From assembly GCA_036785325.1 (NCBI GenBank), contig JAXIVH010000506.1, positions 1 to 64,000 on the forward strand: a stretch of DNA of 64,000 nt, written 5' to 3'. The notes under the pieces were generated by a model. It did no database searches. It saw only the letters and a program-made list of their open reading frames with translations, and was not told the DNA's origin. The DNA comes from Urophycis tenuis. Taxonomy: Eukaryota; Chordata; Actinopteri; Gadiformes; Phycidae. A program made the translations under genes and the position numbers. Of the stretch, positions 6,934 to 19,439 are shown piece after piece (position 1 is the stretch's first letter; each line of letters begins with the position of its first letter).

Positions 6934-9006
6934 GGTAACGTCGAGGTAAGTAAAGGTAAGTAAAACACTTTTTAGGATACATTGTTTTGGTTATGGAGAG
7001 GAGGGGGCACATACTTACCCCCTGACCAGCACAAACCAGTTGTTAACACCGCTAGGTAGCCCTGGTTTGGCCAATCAGGGCCGGAGCTTGGTTCTTGTCC
7101 TCTGTTGGGTCCAGATGAACTAGCAGAAAACTGGGGTCACGAAGGACCGAGGCCAGCCGTGACAAAGCACTGCCTCCACGGTCCCCCAATGCAGCTATCC
7201 TCAGCGATGGGTGTCCAGACCTAGGAAAGACCAAGACCAGCCCCGACCAGCGGTGCCTTCCCAGTCGGTCCCAGGGTAGGAAAGGCCAAGGCCAGCCGCG
7301 ACTAAGCACTGCCTCCCTGGCCCCTCCAGGACCCCATGCCGAACAGCCTGTTAATAACAATTCCTGTGCCCCATACACCGCGCGACTACAGAGATTGTGT
7401 AGGAAGTTGACCTTAGAGAAGACTCAATGGCTTACTTTCCTCACCCAAAACAACAATTTCTTGGGGTAGTCTATTCTCGCCGTAGGTACTTCGGTAATGG
7501 GTTTTTTTGTGAAAAGTTTTCCGGATGAAATGCATGCTGGGTAATTGTCTTCTTCCTCCAATATGTCAAGTGTAGGTTAAGGTTAGGGTAGATTTAGGGG
7601 TAGAGTTAGCAGTTAACCTTAACGTTAGGTTTGAAGTAAATGGGAGGGGTTGCGGTTAGGGTTAAGGTTAGGGCTGAGGTTAGGGTTAGGTATAAGGTTA
7701 CGGTTTAGGGTTAAGGTTAGGGTTAAGGTTAGGGTTACGGTTAGGGCTAAGGTTAGGGCTAAGGTTAGAGTAAGGGTTAGGGTTAGCGTTACGGTTAGGG
7801 TAAGGTTAGGGTTAGGGTTAGAGGTTAGGGGTTAGGGGTTAGGGTTAAGATGAGGGCTGAGGTTAGGGTTAAGGTTAGGGCTGAGGTTAGGGTTAGGTTT
7901 AAGGTTAGGGATAAGGATAGGGTTGGGGTTACGGCTGAGATTGGGGTTAAGGTTAGGGTTGAGGTTAGGGTTAGTGTTATGGATAAGGTTAGGTTAAGTG
8001 TTAGGGCCAAGGTTAGGGTTAAGGTTATGGTTAAGATTAGGGTTAGGGCTAGAATTAGGGTTAGGGCTAAGGTTAGGGTTAGGGTTATGGCTGAGGTTAG
8101 GGTTAAGGTTAGGTTTGAGGTTAGTGTTAAGGTTAGGGCCAAGGTTAGGGTTAGGGTTAAGGTTAGGGTTAGGGCTAAGGTAAGGGTTAGGGTTATGGCT
8201 GAGGCTAGGGTTAGGGCTAAAGTTAGGGTAAAGGTTAGAGTTAGGGTTAGCGTTAGAGTTAGGGTAGGGTTAGTGTTGGAGGTTAGGGTAGGCTTAGGGT
8301 TAGAGTTAGAGTAGGGGTTAGGGTTAGAGTTAGAGTAGGGGTTAGGGTTAGTGTTAAGGCTAAGGTTAGGGGTTGAGGTTAGTGTTAAGATTAGGGCCAA
8401 GGTAAGGGTTAGTGTTAGGGTTGAGTTAGGGTTAGGGCTAAGGTTAGGCCTATGGTTAGGGTTGGGTTCGTTAGAGTTATCTCGATGACCCCCCCCACCT
8501 CATCCAACGACTCGGTAGTTGAATAGGGGATCAAAGGCAGTTGCACTCGCCAATATCTAGTCATCCGCAGCTCTCTTTTCCCATATTACCAAGAATGAAG
8601 TAAAACGAAATGGTTATCTGTCTTGTTGTGATATAACCGCTGATTTGGAGATATAGACTTGTTTTTCCTTTTCCCAAAGGTTTTCTTTGTTCCAAGATGA
8701 AGGTCAATCTTGTTTGATTGAAGGTACTTCCAATGCATTGGTATATTTACTTATTTGAATAAAGACGAGTCACAGCTGGAGTGAGACTTTTCTATTCAAT
8801 TTCTATTTGAGTATAAACGTGCTATCGAAATATTAGGACACGTCATCAGTAGTGGACCCTGGGATCATAGGGTGTTTCTGGCCATTGTCACTATACACCC
8901 TCACCCAAGGGAGGCCCCCCCGAGAGTGATCAATTCTCAAGGTGTGTCGTTTCCGAAATGGAATTGGTATTGGGTTTAAGCTTTTTTAGGAGTGATCATT
9001 TGTTGA
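6934..9006 (+). repeat. Unit 4, short form, S-beta tail
   Basis: 2073 bp; telomere-like field 7574-8466. The tail has GATGAAGG, CTTGTTTG and TATTCAATT (S-beta). The next unit then begins with AACGTTGAGG instead of AACGTCGAGG, a linkage that holds for every S-beta unit in the window. Confidence 0.97.
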
Positions 9007-11792
9007 GGTAACGTTGAGGTAAGTAAAGGTAAGTAAAACACTTTTTAGGATACATTGTTTTGGTTATGGAGAGGAGGGGGCACATACTTACCCCCTGACC
9101 AGCACAAACCAGTTGTTAACACCGCTAGGTAGCCCTGGTTTGGCCAATCAGGGCCGGAGCTTGGTTCTTGTCCTCTGTTGGGTCCAGATGAACTAGCAGA
9201 AAACTGGGGTCACGAAGGACCGAGGCCAGCCGTGACAAAGCACTGCCTCCACGGTCCCCCAATGCAGCTATCCTCAGCGATGGGTGTCCAGACCTAGGAA
9301 AGACCAAGACCAGCCCCGACCAGCGGTGCCTTCCCAGTCGGTCCCAGGGTAGGAAAGGCCAAGGCCAGCCGCGACTAAGCACTGCCTCCCTGGCCCCTCC
9401 AGGACCCCATGCCGAACAGCCTGTTAATAACAATTCCTGTGCCCCATACACCGCGCGACTACAGAGATTGTGTAGGAAGTTGACCTTAGAGAAGACTCAA
9501 TGGCTTACTTTCCTCACCCAAAACAACAATTTCTTGGGGTAGTCTATTCTCGCCGTAGGTACTTCGGTAATGGGTTTTTTTGTGAAAAGTTTTCCGGATG
9601 AAATGCATGCTGGGTAATTGTCTTCTTCCTCCAATATGTCAAGTGTAGGTTAAGGTTAGGGTAGATTTAGGGGTAGAGTTAGCAGTTAACCTTAACGTTA
9701 GGTTTGAAGTAAATGGGAGGGGTTGCGGTTAGGGTTAAGGTTAGGGCTGAGGTTAGGGTTAGGTATAAGGTTACGGTTTAGGGTTAAGGTTAGGGTTAAG
9801 GTTAGGGTTACGGTTAGGGCTAAGGTTAGGGCTAAGGTTAGAGTAAGGGTTAGGGTTAGCGTTACGGTTAGGGTAAGGTTAGGGTTAGGGTTAGAGGTTA
9901 GGGGTTAGGGGTTAGGGTTAAGATGAGGGCTGAGGTTAGGGTTAAGGTTAGGGCTGAGGTTAGGGTTAGGTTTAAGGTTAGGGATAAGGATAGGGTTGGG
10001 GTTACGGCTGAGATTGGGGTTAAGGTTAGGGTTGAGGTTAGGGTTAGTGTTATGGATAAGGTTAGGTTAAGTGTTAGGGCCAAGGTTAGGGTTAAGGTTA
10101 TGGTTAAGATTAGGGTTAGGGCTAGAATTAGGGTTAGGGCTAAGGTTAGGGTTAGGGTTATGGCTGAGGTTAGGGTTAAGGTTAGGTTTGAGGTTAGTGT
10201 TAAGGTTAGGGCCAAGGTTAGGGTTAGGGTTAAGGTTAGGGTTAGGGCTAAGGTAAGGGTTAGGGTTATGGCTGAGGCTAGGGTTAGGGCTAAAGTTAGG
10301 GCAAAGGTTAGAGTTAGGGTTAGCGTTAGAGTTAGGGTAGGGTTAGTGTTGGAGGTTAGGGTAGGCTTAGGGTTAGAGTTAGAGTAGGGGTTAGGGTTAG
10401 AGTTAGAGTAGGGGTTAGGGTTAGTGTTAAGGCTAAGGTTAGGGGTTGAGGTTAGTGTTAAGATTAGGGCCAAGGTAAGGGTTAGTGTTAGGGTTGAGTT
10501 AGGGTTAGGGCTAAGGTTAGGCCTATGGTTAGGGTTGGGGTTGAGGTTATCCCTAGGGTTAGAGTTAGAGCTAGAGATTGAGGAAGGTAGAGTCAAGGTG
10601 AGACAGTCTGTACGGACTGAACTCACCCCCGCCGGATCGGGCTAGTACACTCTATCTCCCACAACTCCCTCATTTCCATGAGGGAAGACAGGGGAGAAGA
10701 GATGGGAGGAGTATATATATTTAATATATATTTTTTTAGTTAATAAATACATCGAGAGACTCACAGCTGGAGTGGGTTTTAATCTTTGTATTCAAGGTTG
10801 TTCCTCCTCTTTTGATTCCTCGCTGGTGGTGCGTCGTCTCCACCTAGTGGTCGTTTTGTGAAGAAGAGTTATAGAAATAGAAATAGAAATACTCTATTGT
10901 TCCCAGGTTGGGAAATTGCATTAATAGGTAAGTAATAATAATAATAACAATAATAATAGGTAATTGCAATAGTTGGTAAGGTAATCTATATTTGATTTAT
11001 TTATTTATATTTGTATATTTATTTAGTCTATTTATTTATTCATTTTTGTTTATTTATTTATTTAGATAAAGAGGATCACAGCTGGAGTGAGTTTTTAGTC
11101 TTTGTGTTAAAGGCTGGTTGCCTTCTTTTGATTCTTCAGTGGTGGTCCATCGCCTCCATCTAGTGGTCGTTTTGTGAATAACAGTTGGTAAGGTAATATA
11201 AATGGGTTGTGTAGAGAGCCCGTTCTTTCGATGGCCCTGGCTCGGTTAGGTTCGTTAGAGTTATCTCGATGACCCCCCCCCCACCTCATCCAACGACTCG
11301 GTAGTTGAATAGGGGATCAAAGGCAGTTGCACTCGCCAATATCTAGTCATCCGCAGCTCTCTTTTCCCATATTACCAAGAATGAAGTAAAACGAAATGGT
11401 TATCTGTCTTGTTGTGATATAACCGCTGATTTGGAGATATAGACTTGTTTTTCCTTTTCCCAAAGGTTTTCTTTGTTCCAAGATGGAGGTCAATCTAGTT
11501 TGATTGAAGGTACTTCCAATGCATTGGTATATTTACTTATTTGAATAAAGACGAGTCACAGCTGGAGTGAGACTTTTCTTTTCCATTTCTATTTGAGTAT
11601 AAACGTGCTATCGAAATATTAGGACACGTCATCAGTAGTGGACCCTGGGATCATAGGGTGTTTCTGGCCATTGTCACTATACACCCTCACCCAAGGGAGG
11701 CCCCCCCGAGAGTGATCAATTCTCAAGGTGTGTCGTTTCCGAAATGGAATTGGTATTGGGTTTAAGCTTTTTTAGGAGTGATCATTTGTTGA
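9007..11792 (+). repeat. Unit 5, long form with short-type tail (mosaic)
   Basis: 2786 bp; telomere-like field 9647-10539; module D 10540-11250. It keeps the ten-C run at 11273-11282 of long units, but from 11486 on it has the S-alpha tail (GATGGAGG, TTTTTTAGG). That makes it one base shorter than a normal L. Inside D it combines the GAGGAAGG allele with the TCTCCCACAAC allele, a pairing not seen in the other L units. Confidence 0.97.
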
Positions 11793-14579
11793 GGTAACGT
11801 CGAGGTAAGTAAAGGTAAGTAAAACACTTTTTAGGATACATTGTTTTGGTTATGGAGAGGAGGGGGCACATACTTACCCCCTGACCAGCACAAACCAGTT
11901 GTTAACACCGCTAGGTAGCCCTGGTTTGGCCAATCAGGGCCGGAGCTTGGTTCTTGTCCTCTGTTGGGTCCAGATGAACTAGCAGAAAACTGGGGTCACG
12001 AAGGACCGAGGCCAGCCGTGACAAAGCACTGCCTCCACGGTCCCCCAATGCAGCTATCCTCAGCGATGGGTGTCCAGACCTAGGAAAGACCAAGACCAGC
12101 CCCGACCAGCGGTGCCTTCCCAGTCGGTCCCAGGGTAGGAAAGGCCAAGGCCAGCCGCGACTAAGCACTGCCTCCCTGGCCCCTCCAGGACCCCATGCCG
12201 AACAGCCTGTTAATAACAATTCCTGTGCCCCATACACCGCGCGACTACAGAGATTGTGTAGGAAGTTGACCTTAGAGAAGACTCAATGGCTTACTTTCCT
12301 CACCCAAAACAACAATTTCTTGGGGTAGTCTATTCTCGCCGTAGGTACTTCGGTAATGTTTTTTTTTGTGAAAAGTTTTCCGGATGAAATGCATGCTGGG
12401 TAATTGTCTTCTTCCTCCAATATGTCAAGTGTAGGTTAAGGTTAGGGTAGATTTAGGGGTAGAGTTAGCAGTTAACCTTAACGTTAGGTTTGAAGTAAAT
12501 GGGAGGGGTTACGGTTAGGGTTAAGGTTAGGGCTGAGGTTAGGGTTAGGTATAAGGTTACGGTTTAGGGTTAAGGTTAGGGTTAAGGTTAGGGTTACGGT
12601 TAGGGCTAAGGTTAGGGCTAAGGTTAGAGTAAGGGTTAGGGTTAGCGTTACGGTTAGGGTAAGGTTAGGGTTAGGGTTAGAGGTTAGGGGTTAGGGGTTA
12701 GGGTTAAGATGAGGGCTGAGGTTAGTGTTAAGGTTAGGGCTGAGGTTAGGGTTAGGTTTAAGGTTAGGGATAAGGATAGGGTTGGGGTTACGGCTGAGAT
12801 TGGGGTTAAGGTTAGGGTTGAGGTTAGGGTTAGTGTTATGGATAAGGTTAGGTTAAGTGTTAGGGCCAAGGTTAGGGTTAAGGTTATGGTTAAGATTAGG
12901 GTTAGGGCTAGAATTAGGGTTAGGGCTAAGGTTAGGGTTAGGGTTATGGCTGAGGTTAGGGTTAAGGTTAGGTTTGAGGTTAGTGTTAAGGTTAGGGCCA
13001 AGGTTAGGGTTAGGGTTAAGGTTAGGGTTAGGGCTAAGGTAAGGGTTAGGGTTATGGCTGAGGCTAGGGTTAGGGCTAAAGTTAGGGCAAAGGTTAGAGT
13101 TAGGGTTAGCGTTAGAGTTAGGGTAGGGTTAGTGTTGGAGGTTAGGGTAGGCTTAGGGTTAGAGTTAGAGTAGGGGTTAGGGTTAGAGTTAGAGTAGGGG
13201 TTAGGGTTAGTGTTAAGGCTAAGGTTAGGGGTTGAGGTTAGTGTTAAGATTAGGGCCAAGGTAAGGGTTAGTGTTAGGGTTGAGTTAGGGTTAGGGCTAA
13301 GGTTAGGCCTATGGTTAGGGTTGGGGTTGAGGTTATCCCTAGGGTTAGAGTTAGAGCTAGAGATTGAGTAAGGTAGAGTCAAGGTGAGACAGTCTGTACG
13401 GACTGAACTCACCCCCGCCGGATCGGGCTAGTACACTCTATCTCCCACAACTCCCTCATTTCCATGAGGGAAGACAGGGGAGAAGAGATGGGAGGAGTAT
13501 ATATATTTAATATATATTTTTTTAGTTAATAAATACATCGAGAGACTCACAGCTGGAGTGGGTTTTAATCTTTGTATTCAAGGTTGTTCCTCCTCTTTTG
13601 ATTCCTCGCTGGTGGTGCGTCGTCTCCACCTAGTGGTCGTTTTGTGAAGAAGAGTTATAGAAATAGAAATAGAAATACTCTATTGTTCCCAGGTTGGGAA
13701 ATTGCATTAATAGGTAAGTAATAATAATAATAACAATAATAATAGGTAATTGCAATAGTTGGTAAGGTAATCTATATTTGATTTATTTATTTATATTTGT
13801 ATATTTATTTAGTCTATTTATTTATTCATTTTTGTTTATTTATTTATTTAGATAAAGAGGATCACAGCTGGAGTGAGTTTTTAGTCTTTGTGTTAAAGGC
13901 TGGTTGCCTTCTTTTGATTCTTCAGTGGTGGTCCATCGCCTCCATCTAGTGGTCGTTTTGTGAATAACAGTTGGTAAGGTAATATAAATGGGTTGTGTAG
14001 AGAGCCCGTTCTTTCGATGGCCCTGGCTCGGTTAGGTTCGTTAGAGTTATCTCGATGACCCCCCCCCCACCTCATCCAACGACTCGGTAGTTGAATAGGG
14101 GATCAAAGGCAGTTGCACTCGCCAATATCTAGTCATCCGCAGCTCTCTTTTCCCATATTACCAAGAATGAAGTAAAACGAAATGGTTATCTGTCTTGTTG
14201 TGATATAACCGCTGATTTGGAGATATAGACTTGTTTTTCCTTTTCCCAAAGGTTTTCTTTGTTCCAAGATGAAGGTCAATCTAGTTTGATTGAAGGTACT
14301 TCCAATGCATTGGTATATTTACTTATTTGAATAAAGACGAGTCACAGCTGGAGTGAGACTTTTCTTTTCCATTTCTATTTGAGTATAAACGTGCTATCGA
14401 AATATTAGGACACGTCATCAGTAGTGGACCCTGGGATCATAGGGTGTTTCTGGCCATTGTCACTATACACCCTCACCCAAGGGAGGCCCCCCCGAGAGTG
14501 ATCAATTCTCAAGGTGTGTCGTTTCCGAAATGGAATTGGTATTGGGTTTAAGCTTTTTCAAGGAGTGATCATTTGTTGA
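11793..14579 (+). repeat. Unit 6, long form
   Basis: 2787 bp; telomere-like field 12433-13325; module D 13326-14036. It has the one-G, nine-T run shared with unit 2, a private GTTAGTGTTAAGG change near 12725, and the D alleles GAGTAAGG and TCTCCCACAAC shared with units 11, 16 and 25. L tail. Confidence 0.97.
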
Positions 14580-17366
14580 GGTAACGTCGAGGTAAGTAAA
14601 GGTAAGTAAAACACTTTTTAGGATACATTGTTTTGGTTATGGAGAGGAGGGGGCACATACTTACCCCCTGACCAGCACAAACCAGTTGTTAACACCGCTA
14701 GGTAGCCCTGGTTTGGCCAATCAGGGCCGGAGCTTGGTTCTTGTCCTCTGTTGGGTCCAGATGAACTAGCAGAAAACTGGGGTCACGAAGGACCGAGGCC
14801 AGCCGTGACAAAGCACTGCCTCCACGGTCCCCCAATGCAGCTATCCTCAGCGATGGGTGTCCAGACCTAGGAAAGACCAAGACCAGCCCCGACCAGCGGT
14901 GCCTTCCCAGTCGGTCCCAGGGTAGGAAAGGCCAAGGCCAGCCGCGACTAAGCACTGCCTCCCTGGCCCCTCCAGGACCCCATGCCGAACAGCCTGTTAA
15001 TAACAATTCCTGTGCCCCATACACCGCGCGACTACAGAGATTGTGTAGGAAGTTGACCTTAGAGAAGACTCAATGGCTTACTTTCCTCACCCAAAACAAC
15101 AATTTCTTGGGGTAGTCTATTCTCGCCGTAGGTACTTCGGTAATGGGTTTTTTTGTGAAAAGTTTTCCGGATGAAATGCATGCTGGGTAATTGTCTTCTT
15201 CCTCCAATATGTCAAGTGTAGGTTAAGGTTAGGGTAGATTTAGGGGTAGAGTTAGCAGTTAACCTTAACGTTAGGTTTGAAGTAAATGGGAGGGGTTACG
15301 GTTAGGGTTAAGGTTAGGGCTGAGGTTAGGGTTAGGTATAAGGTTACGGTTTAGGGTTAAGGTTAGGGTTAAGGTTAGGGTTACGGTTAGGGCTAAGGTT
15401 AGGGCTAAGGTTAGAGTAAGGGTTAGGGTTAGCGTTACGGTTAGGGTAAGGTTAGGGTTAGGGTTAGAGGTTAGGGGTTAGGGGTTAGGGTTAAGATGAG
15501 GGCTGAGGTTAGGGTTAAGGTTAGGGCTGAGGTTAGGGTTAGGTTTAAGGTTAGGGATAAGGATAGGGTTGGGGTTACGGCTGAGATTGGGGTTAAGGTT
15601 AGGGTTGAGGTTAGGGTTAGTGTTATGGATAAGGTTAGGTTAAGTGTTAGGGCCAAGGTTAGGGTTAAGGTTATGGTTAAGATTAGGGTTAGGGCTAGAA
15701 TTAGGGTTAGGGCTAAGGTTAGGGTTAGGGTTATGGCTGAGGTTAGGGTTAAGGTTAGGTTTGAGGTTAGTGTTAAGGTTAGGGCCAAGGTTAGGGTTAG
15801 GGTTAAGGTTAGGGTTAGGGCTAAGGTAAGGGTTAGGGTTATGGCTGAGGCTAGGGTTAGGGCTAAAGTTAGGGCAAAGGTTAGAGTTAGGGTTAGCGTT
15901 AGAGTTAGGGTAGGGTTAGTGTTGGAGGTTAGGGTAGGCTTAGGGTTAGAGTTAGAGTAGGGGTTAGGGTTAGAGTTAGAGTAGGGGTTAGGGTTAGTGT
16001 TAAGGCTAAGGTTAGGGGTTGAGGTTAGTGTTAAGATTAGGGCCAAGGTAAGGGTTAGTGTTAGGGTTGAGTTAGGGTTAGGGCTAAGGTTAGGCCTATG
16101 GTTAGGGTTGGGGTTGAGGTTATCCCTAGGGTTAGAGTTAGAGCTAGAGATTGAGGAAGGTAGAGTCAAGGTGAGACAGTCTGTACGGACTGAACTCACC
16201 CCCGCCGGATCGGGCTAGTACACTCTATCTCCCCCAACTCCCTCATTTCCATGAGGGAAGACAGGGGAGAAGAGATGGGAGGAGTATATATATTTAATAT
16301 ATATTTTTTTAGTTAATAAATACATCGAGAGACTCACAGCTGGAGTGGGTTTTAATCTTTGTATTCAAGGTTGTTCCTCCTCTTTTGATTCCTCGCTGGT
16401 GGTGCGTCGTCTCCACCTAGTGGTCGTTTTGTGAAGAAGAGTTATAGAAATAGAAATAGAAATACTCTATTGTTCCCAGGTTGGGAAATTGCATTAATAG
16501 GTAAGTAATAATAATAATAACAATAATAATAGGTAATTGCAATAGTTGGTAAGGTAATCTATATTTGATTTATTTATTTATATTTGTATATTTATTTAGT
16601 CTATTTATTTATTCATTTTTGTTTATTTATTTATTTAGATAAAGAGGATCACAGCTGGAGTGAGTTTTTAGTCTTTGTGTTAAAGGCTGGTTGCCTTCTT
16701 TTGATTCTTCAGTGGTGGTCCATCGCCTCCATCTAGTGGTCGTTTTGTGAATAACAGTTGGTAAGGTAATATAAATGGGTTGTGTAGAGAGCCCGTTCTT
16801 TCGATGGCCCTGGCTCGGTTAGGTTCGTTAGAGTTATCTCGATGACCCCCCCCCCACCTCATCCAACGACTCGGTAGTTGAATAGGGGATCAAAGGCAGT
16901 TGCACTCGCCAATATCTAGTCATCCGCAGCTCTCTTTTCCCATATTACCAAGAATGAAGTAAAACGAAATGGTTATCTGTCTTGTTGTGATATAACCGCT
17001 GATTTGGAGATATAGACTTGTTTTTCCTTTTCCCAAAGGTTTTCTTTGTTCCAAGATGAAGGTCAATCTAGTTTGGTTGAAGGTACTTCCAATGCATTGG
17101 TATATTTACTTATTTGAATAAAGACGAGTCACAGCTGGAGTGAGACTTTTCTTTTCCATTTCTATTTGAGTATAAACGTGCTATCGAAATATTAGGACAC
17201 GTCATCAGTAGTGGACCCTGGGATCATAGGGTGTTTCTGGCCATTGTCACTATACACCCTCACCCAAGGGAGGCCCCCCCGAGAGTGATCAATTCTCAAG
17301 GTGTGTCGTTTCCGAAATGGAATTGGTATTGGGTTTAAGCTTTTTCAAGGAGTGATCATTTGTTGA
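14580..17366 (+). repeat. Unit 7, long form
   Basis: 2787 bp; telomere-like field 15220-16112; module D 16113-16823. L tail with GTTTGGTTG at about 17071-17079, a base change shared with units 23 and 26, which breaks the small TCAATC/GATTGA inverted repeat. Confidence 0.97.
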
Positions 17367-19439
17367 GGTAACGTCGAGGTAAGTAAAGGTAAGTAAAACA
17401 CTTTTTAGGATACATTGTTTTGGTTATGGAGAGGAGGGGGCACATACTTACCCCCTGACCAGCACAAACCAGTTGTTAACACCGCTAGGTAGCCCTGGTT
17501 TGGCCAATCAGGGCCGGAGCTTGGTTCTTGTCCTCTGTTGGGTCCAGATGAACTAGCAGAAAACTGGGGTCACGAAGGACCGAGGCCAGCCGTGACAAAG
17601 CACTGCCTCCACGGTCCCCCAATGCAGCTATCCTCAGCGATGGGTGTCCAGACCTAGGAAAGACCAAGACCAGCCCCGACCAGCGGTGCCTTCCCAGTCG
17701 GTCCCAGGGTAGGAAAGGCCAAGGCCAGCCGCGACTAAGCACTGCCTCCCTGGCCCCTCCAGGACCCCATGCCGAACAGCCTGTTAATAACAATTCCTGT
17801 GCCCCATACACCGCGCGACTACAGAGATTGTGTAGGAAGTTGACCTTAGAGAAGACTCAATGGCTTACTTTCCTCACCCAAAACAACAATTTCTTGGGGT
17901 AGTCTATTCTCGCCGTAGGTACTTCGGTAATGGGTTTTTTTGTGAAAAGTTTTCCGGATGAAATGCATGCTGGGTAATTGTCTTCTTCCTCCAATATGTC
18001 AAGTGTAGGTTAAGGTTAGGGTAGATTTAGGGGTAGAGTTAGCAGTTAACCTTAACGTTAGGTTTGAAGTAAATGGGAGGGGTTGCGGTTAGGGTTAAGG
18101 TTAGGGCTGAGGTTAGGGTTAGGTATAAGGTTACGGTTTAGGGTTAAGGTTAGGGTTAAGGTTAGGGTTACGGTTAGGGCTAAGGTTAGGGCTAAGGTTA
18201 GAGTAAGGGTTAGGGTTAGCGTTACGGTTAGGGTAAGGTTAGGGTTAGGGTTAGAGGTTAGGGGTTAGGGGTTAGGGTTAAGATGAGGGCTGAGGTTAGG
18301 GTTAAGGTTAGGGCTGAGGTTAGGGTTAGGTTTAAGGTTAGGGATAAGGATAGGGTTGGGGTTACGGCTGAGATTGGGGTTAAGGTTAGGGTTGAGGTTA
18401 GGGTTAGTGTTATGGATAAGGTTAGGTTAAGTGTTAGGGCCAAGGTTAGGGTTAAGGTTATGGTTAAGATTAGGGTTAGGGCTAGAATTAGGGTTAGGGC
18501 TAAGGTTAGGGTTAGGGTTATGGCTGAGGTTAGGGTTAAGGTTAGGTTTGAGGTTAGTGTTAAGGTTAGGGCCAAGGTTAGGGTTAGGGTTAAGGTTAGG
18601 GTTAGGGCTAAGGTAAGGGTTAGGGTTATGGCTGAGGCTAGGGTTAGGGCTAAAGTTAGGGTAAAGGTTAGAGTTAGGGTTAGCGTTAGAGTTAGGGTAG
18701 GGTTAGTGTTGGAGGTTAGGGTAGGCTTAGGGTTAGAGTTAGAGTAGGGGTTAGGGTTAGAGTTAGAGTAGGGGTTAGGGTTAGTGTTAAGGCTAAGGTT
18801 AGGGGTTGAGGTTAGTGTTAAGATTAGGGCCAAGGTAAGGGTTAGTGTTAGGGTTGAGTTAGGGTTAGGGCTAAGGTTAGGCCTATGGTTAGGGTTGGGT
18901 TCGTTAGAGTTATCTCGATGACCCCCCCCACCTCATCCAACGACTCGGTAGTTGAATAGGGGATCAAAGGCAGTTGCACTCGCCAATATCTAGTCATCCG
19001 CAGCTCTCTTTTCCCATATTACCAAGAATGAAGTAAAACGAAATGGTTATCTGTCTTGTTGTGATATAACCGCTGATTTGGAGATATAGACTTGTTTTTC
19101 CTTTTCCCAAAGGTTTTCTTTGTTCCAAGATGGAGGTCAATCTAGTTTGATTGAAGGTACTTCCAATGCATTGGTATATTTACTTATTTGAATAAAGACG
19201 AGTCACAGCTGGAGTGAGACTTTTCTTTTCCATTTCTATTTGAGTATAAACGTGCTATCGAAATATTAGGACACGTCATCAGTAGTGGACCCTGGGATCA
19301 TAGGGTGTTTCTGGCCATTGTCACTATACACCCTCACCCAAGGGAGGCCCCCCCGAGAGTGATCAATTCTCAAGGTGTGTCGTTTCCGAAATGGAATTGG
19401 TATTGGGTTTAAGCTTTTTTAGGAGTGATCATTTGTTGA
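17367..19439 (+). repeat. Unit 8, short form, S-alpha tail
   Basis: 2073 bp; telomere-like field 18007-18899. GGG plus seven T in the module A T-run, GGTTGCGG at the start of module B, tail with CAAGATGGAGG. Confidence 0.97.
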
